A stretch of 64,000 bases of DNA from Anaerolineae bacterium (GTDB lineage Bacteria > Chloroflexota > Anaerolineae > Aggregatilineales > Phototrophicaceae): the NCBI GenBank assembly GCA_022821805.1, contig JAJECX010000003.1:186001-250000 (forward strand). The letters run 5' to 3'. Positions within the stretch are counted from its first letter, which is position 1; the number at the start of each line of letters is the position of its first letter. The notes beneath the pieces were generated by a model. That model did not search any database. It saw nothing but the letters and a program-made list of their open reading frames with translations, and had not been told where the DNA came from. The position numbers and the translations under genes are program-made. Positions 10,231 to 19,307 of this stretch are shown here, piece by piece.

Positions 10231-11726
10231 GTTTCACGCGCCCAATCGAGGCTCTCAAGACTGGACGATACAGGAATCGCGCCAAACCGGCCAAATAGAT
10301 AGCCCTTTTCTATGTTGATTTTCTCAGGGAGTTTGAACTCTTCAAGCGAGTAAAGCGTCGAAGCGTCAGTTCGTTCTTTCTCTACAAACCAGATTTCATC
10401 GCGCCTAAGAAGGTCCAGATCCAATAGCCCGGTATCGTGTGACGTGACTATAAGTTGGTTCTCGCGATTTCCTGTGTATTTGAGAAAGAGTTCTATCACT
10501 TTGCCAGTCAAATGAGCATGTATGCTTCTGTCAAGTTCGTCGATAATGAAGACGTGCGTGGATTGAGAACGGTGCAAGCCAAGGAGTGTTGGGATCAGCT
10601 CGAGCAATCGTCGAGTGCCATCAGATTCTGCTGACGGATCGAATGCGACTTTGCTACCATCGTCGTTCACCTGATGTAGTGTTACTAGTCGACAAGCTGC
10701 AAACTCATGGTTCGCATCGACAAGAATGTAGTCTTCACTGCCGGGATGTCCAAATAAAGCCTTTTCGTCCGAGCCCTTGCTTATGCTTTGTGCGTTTCGC
10801 TTTGCGTAATCTTTAAATTCGTCTGATAGGTCTGATTCGGCATTTAGCTCAATTGGCAGCAGATCAACTCCGTCGATTCCTAGGTCCAAGAATTCAAGCA
10901 CGTCGTGGAGTCTTTCCTTAAACTCCGTGTCTCTCACGATTCCAAGTCCAATACCTTGAGCCGGAATCGAATCAGGAAACACCGGTACGAGCGTACGGTC
11001 GAACCAGTCGTATATGATATCGAGAAAAGCAATCCTGGGTTCAGGTCGGTTTGCGTTGACTGTATCGAACTTAGTACCAGTGGTATGCCTGACAAACGGC
11101 CTAATTTCACGTGTTTGCGGAGTTGCGCTCATTCCGTTATTTGGATCGTCGTCTCTGCTGAATCCGCCATTCCCTTCTGTATTGACTGCTGTCAAGAAAA
11201 GCTCGTTTGATGGGAAATTCCTGATGAAATCAAAATGGTCTTCTTCGTTCGTGACCAAGACATTTACTTCGCCAATCTTTACATTCGTATGACCCTGTGA
11301 GTCGGTCTCGCGTTCGAACATCATTCTAGTGCTTTCTGAAAGGATTTCGTGCAAAGACTCCTCGTGCACCCGTTGACGATCCACCGAGAATTTGTATTCG
11401 AAACTCTGTGCCATACCACATTGGAGCTCGAATACGAAGTTCGATGGTTTTCCTGAGTAATCGCTATCAAGAAGAAAGGGCGTAAGCTTAAGCCCTTTTA
11501 CCCCTGACGGTCCAAGGGTGATGAACTCTTGAGCAAAACTAATTGCCTTTATTAGGTTGGTCTTTCCAGACTGATTTGCTCCAAAGACGACGCTTGTCTT
11601 CAGAAGACGCAAATCCCGAATCTCGGAAACGTGTTCTGGATGTTCGTCTGACTTGCCCGCAACCATCGAGAACTCTACCTCATCTTTGAAGGAGAGGAAG
11701 TTTTCAACCATGAATCGAATTAACAT
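10227..11726 (-). CDS. RloA-like AAA/ABC-type ATPase, sensor half of a two-gene defence system
   Basis: A 499-residue ATPase of the AAA15/21 (RloA/AbiLi) family. It starts LIRFMVENFLSFKDEVEFSM, the family's usual beginning. It has Walker A GANQSGKTNLIKA (49-61), an ABC-signature-like SDGTRRLLELI, Walker B THVFIIDELDRSIHAH and a switch His in LIVTSHDTGLLDL. Between the ATPase lobes lies a long insertion, about 90-320, of unrecognised sequence. The start is the ATG at 11726 with GGAG about 10 bases upstream; an internal ATG five codons on is possible. It is co-transcribed with the RloB-like gene. The type III restriction genes 8 kb to the left may form a loose defence neighbourhood. Confidence 0.82.
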   Translation of the reverse strand: MLIRFMVENFLSFKDEVEFSMVAGKSDEHPEHVSEIRDLRLLKTSVVFGANQSGKTNLIKAISFAQEFITLGPSGVKGLKLTPFLLDSDYSGKPSNFVFELQCGMAQSFEYKFSVDRQRVHEESLHEILSESTRMMFERETDSQGHTNVKIGEVNVLVTNEEDHFDFIRNFPSNELFLTAVNTEGNGGFSRDDDPNNGMSATPQTREIRPFVRHTTGTKFDTVNANRPEPRIAFLDIIYDWFDRTLVPVFPDSIPAQGIGLGIVRDTEFKERLHDVLEFLDLGIDGVDLLPIELNAESDLSDEFKDYAKRNAQSISKGSDEKALFGHPGSEDYILVDANHEFAACRLVTLHQVNDDGSKVAFDPSAESDGTRRLLELIPTLLGLHRSQSTHVFIIDELDRSIHAHLTGKVIELFLKYTGNRENQLIVTSHDTGLLDLDLLRRDEIWFVEKERTDASTLYSLEEFKLPEKINIEKGYLFGRFGAIPVSSSLESLDWARET

Positions 11727-11881
11727 GATGCGTCAACTCCATATTGAAAGTGTTAACAGTCACGTATCAAGTATTGTCCGCGATTTCAGACTGGAAAGCA
11801 ATGGACGCGAGATTAGCGAGAAGCTCCGCCGTCAAGCTACAATACCTCCACTGACCACACATTACAGAAAGCCCACAACCC

Positions 11882-14800
11882 ATGAACCTCCCCCTAGACA
11901 ACATCGGACGCTGGCGCTGCATCGGACCATTCCGCGGCGGACGCGTCGTCACCGTCGCCGGCGATCCCCGCGATATTGGCGCCTTCTACTTCGGCGCTTG
12001 CGCAGGCGGCGTCTGGAAGACGGATGACGCCGGTCAGTATTGGCGCAATATCTCGGACGGTTACTTCAATACTGCTTCTATCGGCGCGCTGGCGGTCTCG
12101 GAAGCCGACCCCAATGTCATCTATGCCGGCACGGGCGAAGCGACCATTCGCATTGATGTCTCGCATGGCGATGGCGTTTATAAGTCCACCGATGCCGGGC
12201 GCAGTTGGAGTCATATCGGTTTGGAGGACACGCGCCACATTGGCAAGGTTCGCATTCATCCGCAGGATCCGGACACGGTCTTCGTGGCGGCGCTAGGGCA
12301 TGCCTTCGGGAGGAATCAGCAGCGGGGCGTCTTCCGCTCGACCGACGGCGGCGAGAATTGGGAGCAGGTTCTCTTCGTAAGCGATAAGGCGGGCGCCGTC
12401 GATTTAAGCATTGATGTCAACAATCCGCGCATCATCTACGCGACGATCTGGGAAGCCTACCGCAACTTCCACATGATCAGCAGCGGCGGTCAAGATAGCG
12501 GCCTCTGGCGCACGATGGACGGCGGCGATACCTGGGAAAACATCTCGACGAAAAAAGGCTTGCCGAGCGGCGTCTTGGGGAAGATCGGTATTGCGGCATC
12601 GCCGGCGCAATCGGGACGTGTATACGCCTTGATCGAGCACGACGAAGGCGGCATGTATCGCTCGGATGATTATGGCGACAGCTGGCGCTTCGTCGCGCGC
12701 AACAACGACATCATCTCGCGCGCCTGGTACTACATGCACCTGACGCCAGATCCGCAAGATCCGGATACGGTATACGTCAATAATCTGCGCTTCTGGAAAT
12801 CGGTTGACGGCGGCAAGACGTATTCGATGATTGGCACGCCTCATGGCGACAATCACGACCTATGGATTGATCCGCAGAACCCGAGGCGCATGGTCCAGGG
12901 CAACGACGGCGGCGCCTGCGTCTCGCTGAATGGCGGCGCAACCTGGTCGAGCATCTTTAATCAGCCGACGGCGCAGTTCTATCATGTGGCGGCCGATAAT
13001 CGAGATCCATACTTCGTTTACGGAACGCAGCAAGACAATAGCAGCATCGCCGTGCCGAGTCGCAATGAGAAATCCTCGTTGATGTGGATGGATGGCTTCA
13101 TCGCCGGCTCGGGCGAGAGCGGCTATATCGCGGTCAAACCTGATGACGACAACATCATTTATGTTGGCGCGATTGGCAGCTCGCCCGGCGGCGGCAATTG
13201 CCTGCAACGCTACGATCATCGAAGCAAGCAGCTGCGTCTGGTGACGACCTGGCCCGAGATGACATCGGGGGAGGCGGCCGCCGATCTCAAATACCGCTTC
13301 GCTTGGACCTATCCCATCGTATTCTCGCCGCATGATGCCAATACGATCTACATTGGCGGCAATCTCGTCATGAGGTCCACCGACGAGGGGCAAAGTTGGC
13401 AGGCGATCAGCCCAGACTTGACACGCGCGGACCCTGCCACGTTAGGGATTACGGGTGGTCCGATCAATCGCGATGGCGCCGGTGCTGAGGTCTACGCTAC
13501 CGTTTTCGCATTGGCGGAATCGCCGCATCAACCAGGCGTGATTTGGGCTGGCTCGGATGATGGTCTTTTGCATATCAGCAGGGATAACGGCGAAACCTGG
13601 GATGATATCACACCGGCGGAGCTGCCCGACTGGTCGATGGTCAGTATGCTGGAGCTATCGCCGCATGATCCGGCGACCTGCTATCTGGCGGCGATTCGTT
13701 ACAAGCTCGATGACTATGCGCCCTACCTTTTCAAAACGACGGACTATGGGGCAACCTGGACGCGCATCAACGACGGCATTCGCGAGGGCGATTTCACGCG
13801 AGTGATTCGCTGCGATCCGGCGCGCCCCGGTCTGCTATACGCCGGCGCCGAAACCGGCGTTTACATCTCCTTTGATGAGGGCGCCAACTGGCAGCCCTTT
13901 CAGTTAAATCTGCCGGTGACGCCGATTCACGATTTGCTGGTGAAGAATGGCGATTTGATCGCCGCCACGCATGGGCGTTCATTCTGGATTCTTGATGACC
14001 TGACGCGAATTCATCAATTGTCAGGCGGGGAGGCAATGCCAGGGGCGGTTCTGCTTAAACCGCGCGATACGCAGCGACTCCTGGAAAGCATCGACGCGCG
14101 CAGGCTGGTCGATCAGCCGGGCAAGACTTACCAGAGCTCAACCGGCGTCATGGCAGCATACACGCACTCGGTCACAGCGGAGAATGTGGTCGAGCGCCAG
14201 TTCCTGGATTCGGGCGAAAACCTGCCTCGCGGCGTCATGATTAGTTATTTCTTGGGAGAGGAGCCGCAGGGCAAGATCACGCTGACAGTTTCGGACGCGA
14301 ATGGAGCGCAATTATGCGAATTCAGCAGCTTGGACGAGGCCGAACAGCAGAAACAGAAAGAAAAGCCTGACAAGTCGATTGTGTATATCACGGCGAAACC
14401 GGGCTGGAATCGATTCGTCTGGGATATGCGCCTGCCGACTTCGCCTGCGATCGAGGGAAAGGATCCGCAATTCGAGCGGATGCCGGGTCCAACCGTGAGG
14501 CCGGGCAAGTATCAACTGCGCTTGCAGGTTGACGGCGAAGATCTGACTCAGTCGTTCAATTTGGTCAAGGACGTCTCATCCTCCGCTTCCGATGACGACC
14601 TGCGGAAGCAGTTTGACCTGTTGATGGAAATCTATCAGTTGTATTTGGATGCGACCGAGACGGTCAACTCCATGCGGCGTCAACGGGCACAGTTGCAGCA
14701 TCTTGCCGAGCGGCTGAGCGGCAACGACGAATATGGCAGCCTGGCCAGCGAGGCGACTAGGCTGAAGGAGCAGCTTTTGGAAATCGAGAAGGGCATATTC

Positions 14801-15049
14801 ATACCCGAGCTGCGAGAAGGCTGGGCGGGGCGCTTGAATCAAGGAACCGACCCGTTGCGGCGGTTAAGCGCCTTGCCGTCGGTGGTGGGTTTGGGCGAGT
14901 TTCCGCCGACCGATCAAGCCTATGCGGTGTATGAGAAGCTTGCGGGAATTATAAAGGGGCGGATGCGCCAGTTTGACGACTTGAGCGGTAGCGAAATTGC
15001 AGCGTACAATCGTCAACTGACCGCAAAGGGCATCACGCTCGTCGGATAA
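11882..15049 (+). CDS. Large Asp-box (BNR/sortilin-like) beta-propeller protein
   Basis: A 1055-residue protein. Residues 1 to about 700 hold at least 11 Asp-box repeats of the form SxDxGxxW, for example VWKTDDAGQYW, VYKSTDAGRSW, VFRSTDGGENW, LWRTMDGGDTW, MYRSDDYGDSW and LFKTTDYGATW. This predicts one or two propellers like Vps10/sortilin or the so-called glycosyl-hydrolase propellers; Asp boxes are structural, so no enzyme activity can be assumed. The last 350 residues hold a beta-rich part and a helical, coiled-coil-like stretch around QLYLDATETVNSMRRQRAQL. No signal peptide is visible at MNLPLDNIGRWRCIGP, which is unusual for the family. A TACAAT at 11838 may be its -10 box. Confidence 0.8.
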   Translation: MNLPLDNIGRWRCIGPFRGGRVVTVAGDPRDIGAFYFGACAGGVWKTDDAGQYWRNISDGYFNTASIGALAVSEADPNVIYAGTGEATIRIDVSHGDGVYKSTDAGRSWSHIGLEDTRHIGKVRIHPQDPDTVFVAALGHAFGRNQQRGVFRSTDGGENWEQVLFVSDKAGAVDLSIDVNNPRIIYATIWEAYRNFHMISSGGQDSGLWRTMDGGDTWENISTKKGLPSGVLGKIGIAASPAQSGRVYALIEHDEGGMYRSDDYGDSWRFVARNNDIISRAWYYMHLTPDPQDPDTVYVNNLRFWKSVDGGKTYSMIGTPHGDNHDLWIDPQNPRRMVQGNDGGACVSLNGGATWSSIFNQPTAQFYHVAADNRDPYFVYGTQQDNSSIAVPSRNEKSSLMWMDGFIAGSGESGYIAVKPDDDNIIYVGAIGSSPGGGNCLQRYDHRSKQLRLVTTWPEMTSGEAAADLKYRFAWTYPIVFSPHDANTIYIGGNLVMRSTDEGQSWQAISPDLTRADPATLGITGGPINRDGAGAEVYATVFALAESPHQPGVIWAGSDDGLLHISRDNGETWDDITPAELPDWSMVSMLELSPHDPATCYLAAIRYKLDDYAPYLFKTTDYGATWTRINDGIREGDFTRVIRCDPARPGLLYAGAETGVYISFDEGANWQPFQLNLPVTPIHDLLVKNGDLIAATHGRSFWILDDLTRIHQLSGGEAMPGAVLLKPRDTQRLLESIDARRLVDQPGKTYQSSTGVMAAYTHSVTAENVVERQFLDSGENLPRGVMISYFLGEEPQGKITLTVSDANGAQLCEFSSLDEAEQQKQKEKPDKSIVYITAKPGWNRFVWDMRLPTSPAIEGKDPQFERMPGPTVRPGKYQLRLQVDGEDLTQSFNLVKDVSSSASDDDLRKQFDLLMEIYQLYLDATETVNSMRRQRAQLQHLAERLSGNDEYGSLASEATRLKEQLLEIEKGIFIPELREGWAGRLNQGTDPLRRLSALPSVVGLGEFPPTDQAYAVYEKLAGIIKGRMRQFDDLSGSEIAAYNRQLTAKGITLVG

Positions 15050-15159
15050 AACCTTGCGCTGCGCCTGCCCGATAAATGGGAAAACGGAGTCAGCTTTCGA
15101 GCAGTCGCGGAGTGCTCGTGTGCCGCGAGTTGCGAGGTTGCCAGCAGCCTAGAGCTTTG

Positions 15160-16581
15160 CTAGAAGAGTTCGTCTAGCGCGCGAATCATTGCTTGCCCAA
15201 TTGCGAGCATCGCTTGCGGATCCTCACTGTCTTCCAGCAGGATGACGAAGGAAACAGGCGTCTTGTCGGTTGCCTGGAAAAAGCCGTTCAGCCAAATCTG
15301 TGCGCTCTCACCCGATTGCGACTGGGCGATTTGCGCGCCCACATCCCCGCGGCCTGATACGGCGCCGTGCTGCAACGTGAACCAGGTCTCACGCAAAACC
15401 AGACGCAGTTTGCGTGCCACATCAGCGCTTAGCATTGAAATGACCGTTGATTCAGGTGAATTACTTTTCCACTGATCGGTTCTTGGCGATCTCGTAGCCG
15501 CTTGGATATACGGTGAGGAGACGTTGCCATCGGTCGCTATTGCCGCCATGATGGCGGCCATGTGCAAGGGCGTGGTGGTCAGGTCGCCTTGACCGAGCGC
15601 CGAGCGCAGCGCTAATGTCTCGGCGTCTACTTGCGCTTCGCTTGGAGTTGCGAGCAGTTCAGTCCGCTCCGGCCCGGGAAGACCGTTCAGCGTTATTGGA
15701 TTGGCAAAGGCAAAAGTCGCCAGGACACTGTCCAGGTTCAATATGGGATCGCGGAGATAAAAGTCTTTGAATGGAGCCGGGCAGCCGTAGGCATAAGCAT
15801 CGGCTAGCGACAGTTCAGTTTGTTTCGGCTTAATGACGCAAGCTAGCGTCATGCCGTCTTGAAATTCAATTGGCGCGGAAGACTGCGAAAAACGCTGTGA
15901 CAGATCAAAATCGGACGCTGCCGCATGCGCCAGCAAGACGGTGTATATCGCGCCGCCGAGCTGATATTGGCCCTGGAGCGCGCGGTTGAAGAAAGGTTGC
16001 CCGTCGGCTTCAATCAGGTATTCCCAATCGTCTTCAAGCGTGTTGGGGTCATAAGTTGGCAGGCTGATCAACGCCAGGACGCCGCCGGATTGCGCGTCCA
16101 AGACAACCGCCGCGGCGCGCGCGTCGCCAAGGGCTTCGACCAGCGCATCCTGCAGAGCAGCGTCGATCGTCAGCTTGATATCGGACCCGATCTGCGGCCT
16201 GTTTAGCAGCCGCCGGTTGACGAATTCTTGCAGCGTTCTTATTTCGCTTGAGCCGGACAGAAGAGCGTCGAAAGCCGATTCAACGCCGCTTACCCCATAA
16301 CGCAGGCTGTAATAGCCGATGGCGCTATAGGTAGAGGGTCGTAGATAGCGGCGTGTCAATGCGCCATCCTGACTTACAGTTTCAGCAAGAAGCTTTTGGT
16401 TGCGGTCAAATACGCTCCCGCGTTGAATGGCGGCCAGCGCTTCAATCACCCGGGGATTGTCGGCGCGCAGGAGAAGCGAGTCGGGTCCCGTGATCGCCCA
16501 ATATGTCGCCGACAATCCAATCAGCAGCAGACAGGCGAGCGATCCGAGAAGCAGATGTCGGATTCCGCGTGAGAACGCCAT
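15160..16581 (-). CDS. Penicillin-binding-protein-like protein with degenerate catalytic motifs
   Basis: A 473-residue homologue of PbpA/FtsI class B transpeptidases: a membrane anchor at about 8-30, a short N-terminal domain, and a transpeptidase fold recognisable from AAVVLDAQSGGVLALISLPTYDPN and SALGQGDLTTTPLHMA. All three catalytic motifs are altered. The SxxK position (normally YPPGSTFK) reads YQLGGAIY at 206-213; the SxN position reads YGC (265-267); KTG reads QSG (422-424). It therefore should not cross-link peptidoglycan or bind beta-lactams covalently. The gene directly abuts rodA/ftsW (TAG then ATG), so the protein may serve as a non-catalytic activator of the SEDS polymerase. That role is inference. 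Confidence 0.85.
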   Translation of the reverse strand: MAFSRGIRHLLLGSLACLLLIGLSATYWAITGPDSLLLRADNPRVIEALAAIQRGSVFDRNQKLLAETVSQDGALTRRYLRPSTYSAIGYYSLRYGVSGVESAFDALLSGSSEIRTLQEFVNRRLLNRPQIGSDIKLTIDAALQDALVEALGDARAAAVVLDAQSGGVLALISLPTYDPNTLEDDWEYLIEADGQPFFNRALQGQYQLGGAIYTVLLAHAAASDFDLSQRFSQSSAPIEFQDGMTLACVIKPKQTELSLADAYAYGCPAPFKDFYLRDPILNLDSVLATFAFANPITLNGLPGPERTELLATPSEAQVDAETLALRSALGQGDLTTTPLHMAAIMAAIATDGNVSSPYIQAATRSPRTDQWKSNSPESTVISMLSADVARKLRLVLRETWFTLQHGAVSGRGDVGAQIAQSQSGESAQIWLNGFFQATDKTPVSFVILLEDSEDPQAMLAIGQAMIRALDELF

Positions 16582-17889
16582 CTACCGCCCTCCTGCGCGA
16601 CGCGTAGGCGTGTCCATGGTAGAGAGGCGCAGCAATAAGCCAATCATGGTGAAGCAGACGAGCAGGGAACTGCCGCCGTAGCTGACGAAGGGCAGAGTGA
16701 CGCCGGTTAGCGGCAGCAGCTTGAGGACGCCGGCCATGATCATCAGCGCTTGAACGAACAGCATCATGGTTAAGCCTGTTGCCAACAGTTTATGAAAGGC
16801 GCGTCCGGAATGCGCTAGACCGATTTTGAGCCCGCGGAGCGCGAGCACAGCGAAACAACTCAAGACGCAGATTACGCCGAGCAAGCCCCATTCTTCTGCT
16901 AGCGCGGCGAAGACGAAGTCGGAATGCGCCACCGGGATATAACCCGGCGAGCCAAGACCGACTCCCGCGCCAAATATGCCGCCCGCGCCAAAAGCCATCA
17001 GGCTTTGCACGATCTGATAGGCGCGCCCATCGGCCTCGGGCCAGGGATTCAGCCAAATGTCCACCCGCAGCCTCACCACGTCAAATAGATGATATGCCGC
17101 GAGAGCGGCGATGATGATCAAAAGGGCGCCGCCGAGCAGAATGCGCAGGTCGCCACTCGCGAGGTATAGGAGCAGGAGAAAGACAACAAAGAGCAAGGTA
17201 GCCGCGCCCAGGTCGCGCTGCCAGACGAGAATCACCAGCGAGAGCAGCCACATCAGCAGCATCGGTCCGACGAGGCGAGGCGATAACGAACGTGTCCTAG
17301 CGCCATCATGGGCGTCCGCGCGGATTGCCGCGCTCTGTTCGCCTAGATAACTGGCCATGAAGGCGACGAGAATGATCTTCATGATCTCTGATGGTTGAAA
17401 GTAAAAGGCGCCCAGGCTGAGCCACAAACGTGGCGCGAATGCGAAGCCGGAGGGATTGCGGCCGAAAACGATGGTGGCGAGGAGCAATAGAAGCGCCAGC
17501 GCCAAAACAACGTACCGATAAATGCGCAGCCAACTCAAGATATGGGGAGCGAGCGCCACGACGAGCAGCGCGCCTACGCTGATGACCAGCCAAAACGCCT
17601 GCCGCTCGGCGAACGGCGGCGCGAGACGATATATGACGACAAGCCCCCAGCCGCTCAACAACATTGCCAGCGGGAAGAGCAATCGATCATGCGCGGGAAG
17701 ATAACGATTCAGCAACACGGCGCCAGCTAGCGCGCAGGCGATCCATACGGCGAATGCATTCCAGACGCCTGAGCCTGAAGTCCGCGTCAATGAAATGGAG
17801 GCCATGCCGGCGAAAACGAATAAGCCAGCGACGACGTGCAGCAAGATATGCAGTAGTCGAGTATTTTGTAATTCTACGCTCGGCCTCAT
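16582..17889 (-). CDS. rodA: SEDS-family peptidoglycan glycosyltransferase (RodA/FtsW)
   Basis: Integral membrane enzyme polymerising lipid II into glycan strands. The 435-residue protein has about ten membrane segments and the family signatures AFYFQPSEIMKI, VWQRDLGAATLLFV (with the catalytic-type Asp), AHSDFVFAALAEEWGLLG and LPLTGVTLPFVSYGGSS. Gene order (FHA genes upstream, a PBP-like gene immediately downstream) matches the actinobacterial fhaA-fhaB-rodA-pbpA cluster, so RodA is the better name, though FtsW cannot be excluded from sequence alone. The gene starts 9 bases after the MTA phosphorylase stop; no strong ribosome binding site is seen. Confidence 0.9.
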   Translation of the reverse strand: MRPSVELQNTRLLHILLHVVAGLFVFAGMASISLTRTSGSGVWNAFAVWIACALAGAVLLNRYLPAHDRLLFPLAMLLSGWGLVVIYRLAPPFAERQAFWLVISVGALLVVALAPHILSWLRIYRYVVLALALLLLLATIVFGRNPSGFAFAPRLWLSLGAFYFQPSEIMKIILVAFMASYLGEQSAAIRADAHDGARTRSLSPRLVGPMLLMWLLSLVILVWQRDLGAATLLFVVFLLLLYLASGDLRILLGGALLIIIAALAAYHLFDVVRLRVDIWLNPWPEADGRAYQIVQSLMAFGAGGIFGAGVGLGSPGYIPVAHSDFVFAALAEEWGLLGVICVLSCFAVLALRGLKIGLAHSGRAFHKLLATGLTMMLFVQALMIMAGVLKLLPLTGVTLPFVSYGGSSLLVCFTMIGLLLRLSTMDTPTRRAGGR

Positions 17890-17898
17890 CGTCGCGCG

Positions 17899-18777
17899 CT
17901 AGTTGGCTTTAAGCCCGAGCGCGCGCGCGAGGATTGGACGCAGTCTCGCGATTACCGTCGGATCCATTGCGTCGCGTGAAGTCGCCAAGGCGGTATCGAG
18001 GGCGGTGTGCGCTGGCGTCTGCATGTCTTCATCCAGCTGTGCGATCGCCTCGACCAGTGACTTTTGTACAGTTTCGATATTCTTGACCAGCGTTTGGATC
18101 ACCATATCCGAGGTGACCGCTTCTTCTTCAGCGTGCCAGCTGTCGTAGTCGGTGACATGAGCCAGCGAGGCATAGTCGATTTCCGCTTCGCGCGCCAAGA
18201 AGGCTTCAGGCGCTGCGGTCATGCCGATGAGGTCACAGCCCCAGGCGCGAAATAGATGGCTTTCGGCGCGGGTGGCGAAGCGTGGCCCATCCTCAATGAG
18301 GAATGTGCCGCGGCGATGCGCGTCGCCACCGACCGCTTCAACCGCATCGGCGATTAGACTGCGCAAGTACTCGCTCATGGGGTCGGCGACGGAGACATGC
18401 GCCACTACGCCATCTTCAAAAAATGAACGCGCTCGCGTATGAATTGTGTAGTCGACGATCTGATCGGGCGTGATGATGTGGCCCGGCGCGTATTCTTCTC
18501 GCAGCGAGCCGACGGCATTGACGGCGATGATAAAGCGGACGCCCAAAGTCTTCAGCGCAAATATGTTAGCGCGGTAGGGCAGGGTCGACGGCGCCAAAAT
18601 ATGCCCGTCGCCGTGGCGGGGCAGGAATGCCACCCGCTTTCCGCTGAGGCTGCCCACACGGATTGCGCCGCTCGGCTTGCCGAAGGGCGTATCGACCGCT
18701 ACCGTTTCGACGTTGGAAATCTGGTCCATGTTGTAAAGGCCCGATCCGCCAATTACAGCTGTCTTTATCGCATCCAT
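17899..18777 (-). CDS. mtnP: S-methyl-5'-thioadenosine phosphorylase
   Basis: Phosphorolyses methylthioadenosine to adenine and methylthioribose-1-phosphate, the substrate of MtnA (encoded at 37894-38937). The 292-residue protein has the family start AVIGGSGLYNMD, a phosphate-binding LPRHGDGHILAPSTLPYRAN and the purine-site region EDGPRFATRAESHLFRAWG followed by MTAAPEAFLAREAEIDYASL. ATYDSWH-like AHVTDYDSWHAEEEAV closes the core. The C-terminal 40 residues are an extra helical tail. The ATG at 18777 has a strong AGGAGGCG site 5 bases upstream. It sits inside a cell-wall cluster, probably a secondary insertion into that operon. Confidence 0.92.
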   Translation of the reverse strand: MDAIKTAVIGGSGLYNMDQISNVETVAVDTPFGKPSGAIRVGSLSGKRVAFLPRHGDGHILAPSTLPYRANIFALKTLGVRFIIAVNAVGSLREEYAPGHIITPDQIVDYTIHTRARSFFEDGVVAHVSVADPMSEYLRSLIADAVEAVGGDAHRRGTFLIEDGPRFATRAESHLFRAWGCDLIGMTAAPEAFLAREAEIDYASLAHVTDYDSWHAEEEAVTSDMVIQTLVKNIETVQKSLVEAIAQLDEDMQTPAHTALDTALATSRDAMDPTVIARLRPILARALGLKAN

Positions 18778-18839
18778 CTTCGCCTCCTTTAACTCCGTAA
18801 GGTCTTGCTTCCTATTGCTTACGGGCTCGATTGTGGAAT

Positions 18840-19298
18840 CTAGCTTGCCGATGCGTCAATTTGCCTATTCAGCGCGAGTTGATAAGTGAGCTTGCCGATT
18901 CCGATGAGGTCGCCGTTCGCGAGCAGGGTTCGCTGGTCGATGACGGCGCTGTTCAGGCGCGTGCCGTTTTTGCTGCGCCGGTCTTCGAGCCACCACTGCC
19001 CGTCTTCCAGGATGATGCGCGCATGCTCGGCACTGGCGAAGTCGTCTTCGACGACGATCGAATTTTTGGCTGACCGGCCCAAGGTGGTTATCGCGTCCAA
19101 TTGGTATCGTTCGGAGTCCGTTTTTGTTGAATCACGCCGTCGGCGTATCAGATAGCCGTAATTGGCGCGCGACGCCTGCAGCTGGCGATCGAGTTGACGC
19201 ATGCTGCGCCAGACGATCAAAAACAGTATAAACAGAAAAGCGAGCAGACTCAGACCCGCCAGCGCTCGCAAGATTAGGACGGCGACTTCAATGCTCAC
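18840..19298 (-). CDS. fhaB: Membrane-anchored FHA-domain protein (FhaB-like)
   Basis: A 152-residue protein with one N-terminal membrane segment, about 5-30 (LRALAGLSLLAFLFILFLIV), a short basic linker and a C-terminal FHA domain, about 68-145. The FHA phosphothreonine-binding residues are recognisable: TLGRSAKNSIVVEDDFASAEHA and RRSKNGTRLN. It probably binds a phosphorylated Thr on a cell-wall protein, as FhaB (FipA) does in actinobacteria. Translation starts at a GTG (19298), 9 bases after the fhaA stop. No Ser/Thr kinase gene lies in the window. Confidence 0.85.
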   Translation of the reverse strand: MSIEVAVLILRALAGLSLLAFLFILFLIVWRSMRQLDRQLQASRANYGYLIRRRRDSTKTDSERYQLDAITTLGRSAKNSIVVEDDFASAEHARIILEDGQWWLEDRRSKNGTRLNSAVIDQRTLLANGDLIGIGKLTYQLALNRQIDASAS

Positions 19299-19307
19299 CG
19301 GGGCGAC

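Noticed and set aside
15090-15140. Hairpins (CGAGCA/TGCTCG and TCGCGG/CCGCGA) between the propeller gene and the PBP-like gene
   Set aside because: The stems are mutually exclusive and no T-run follows, so I do not call a terminator.
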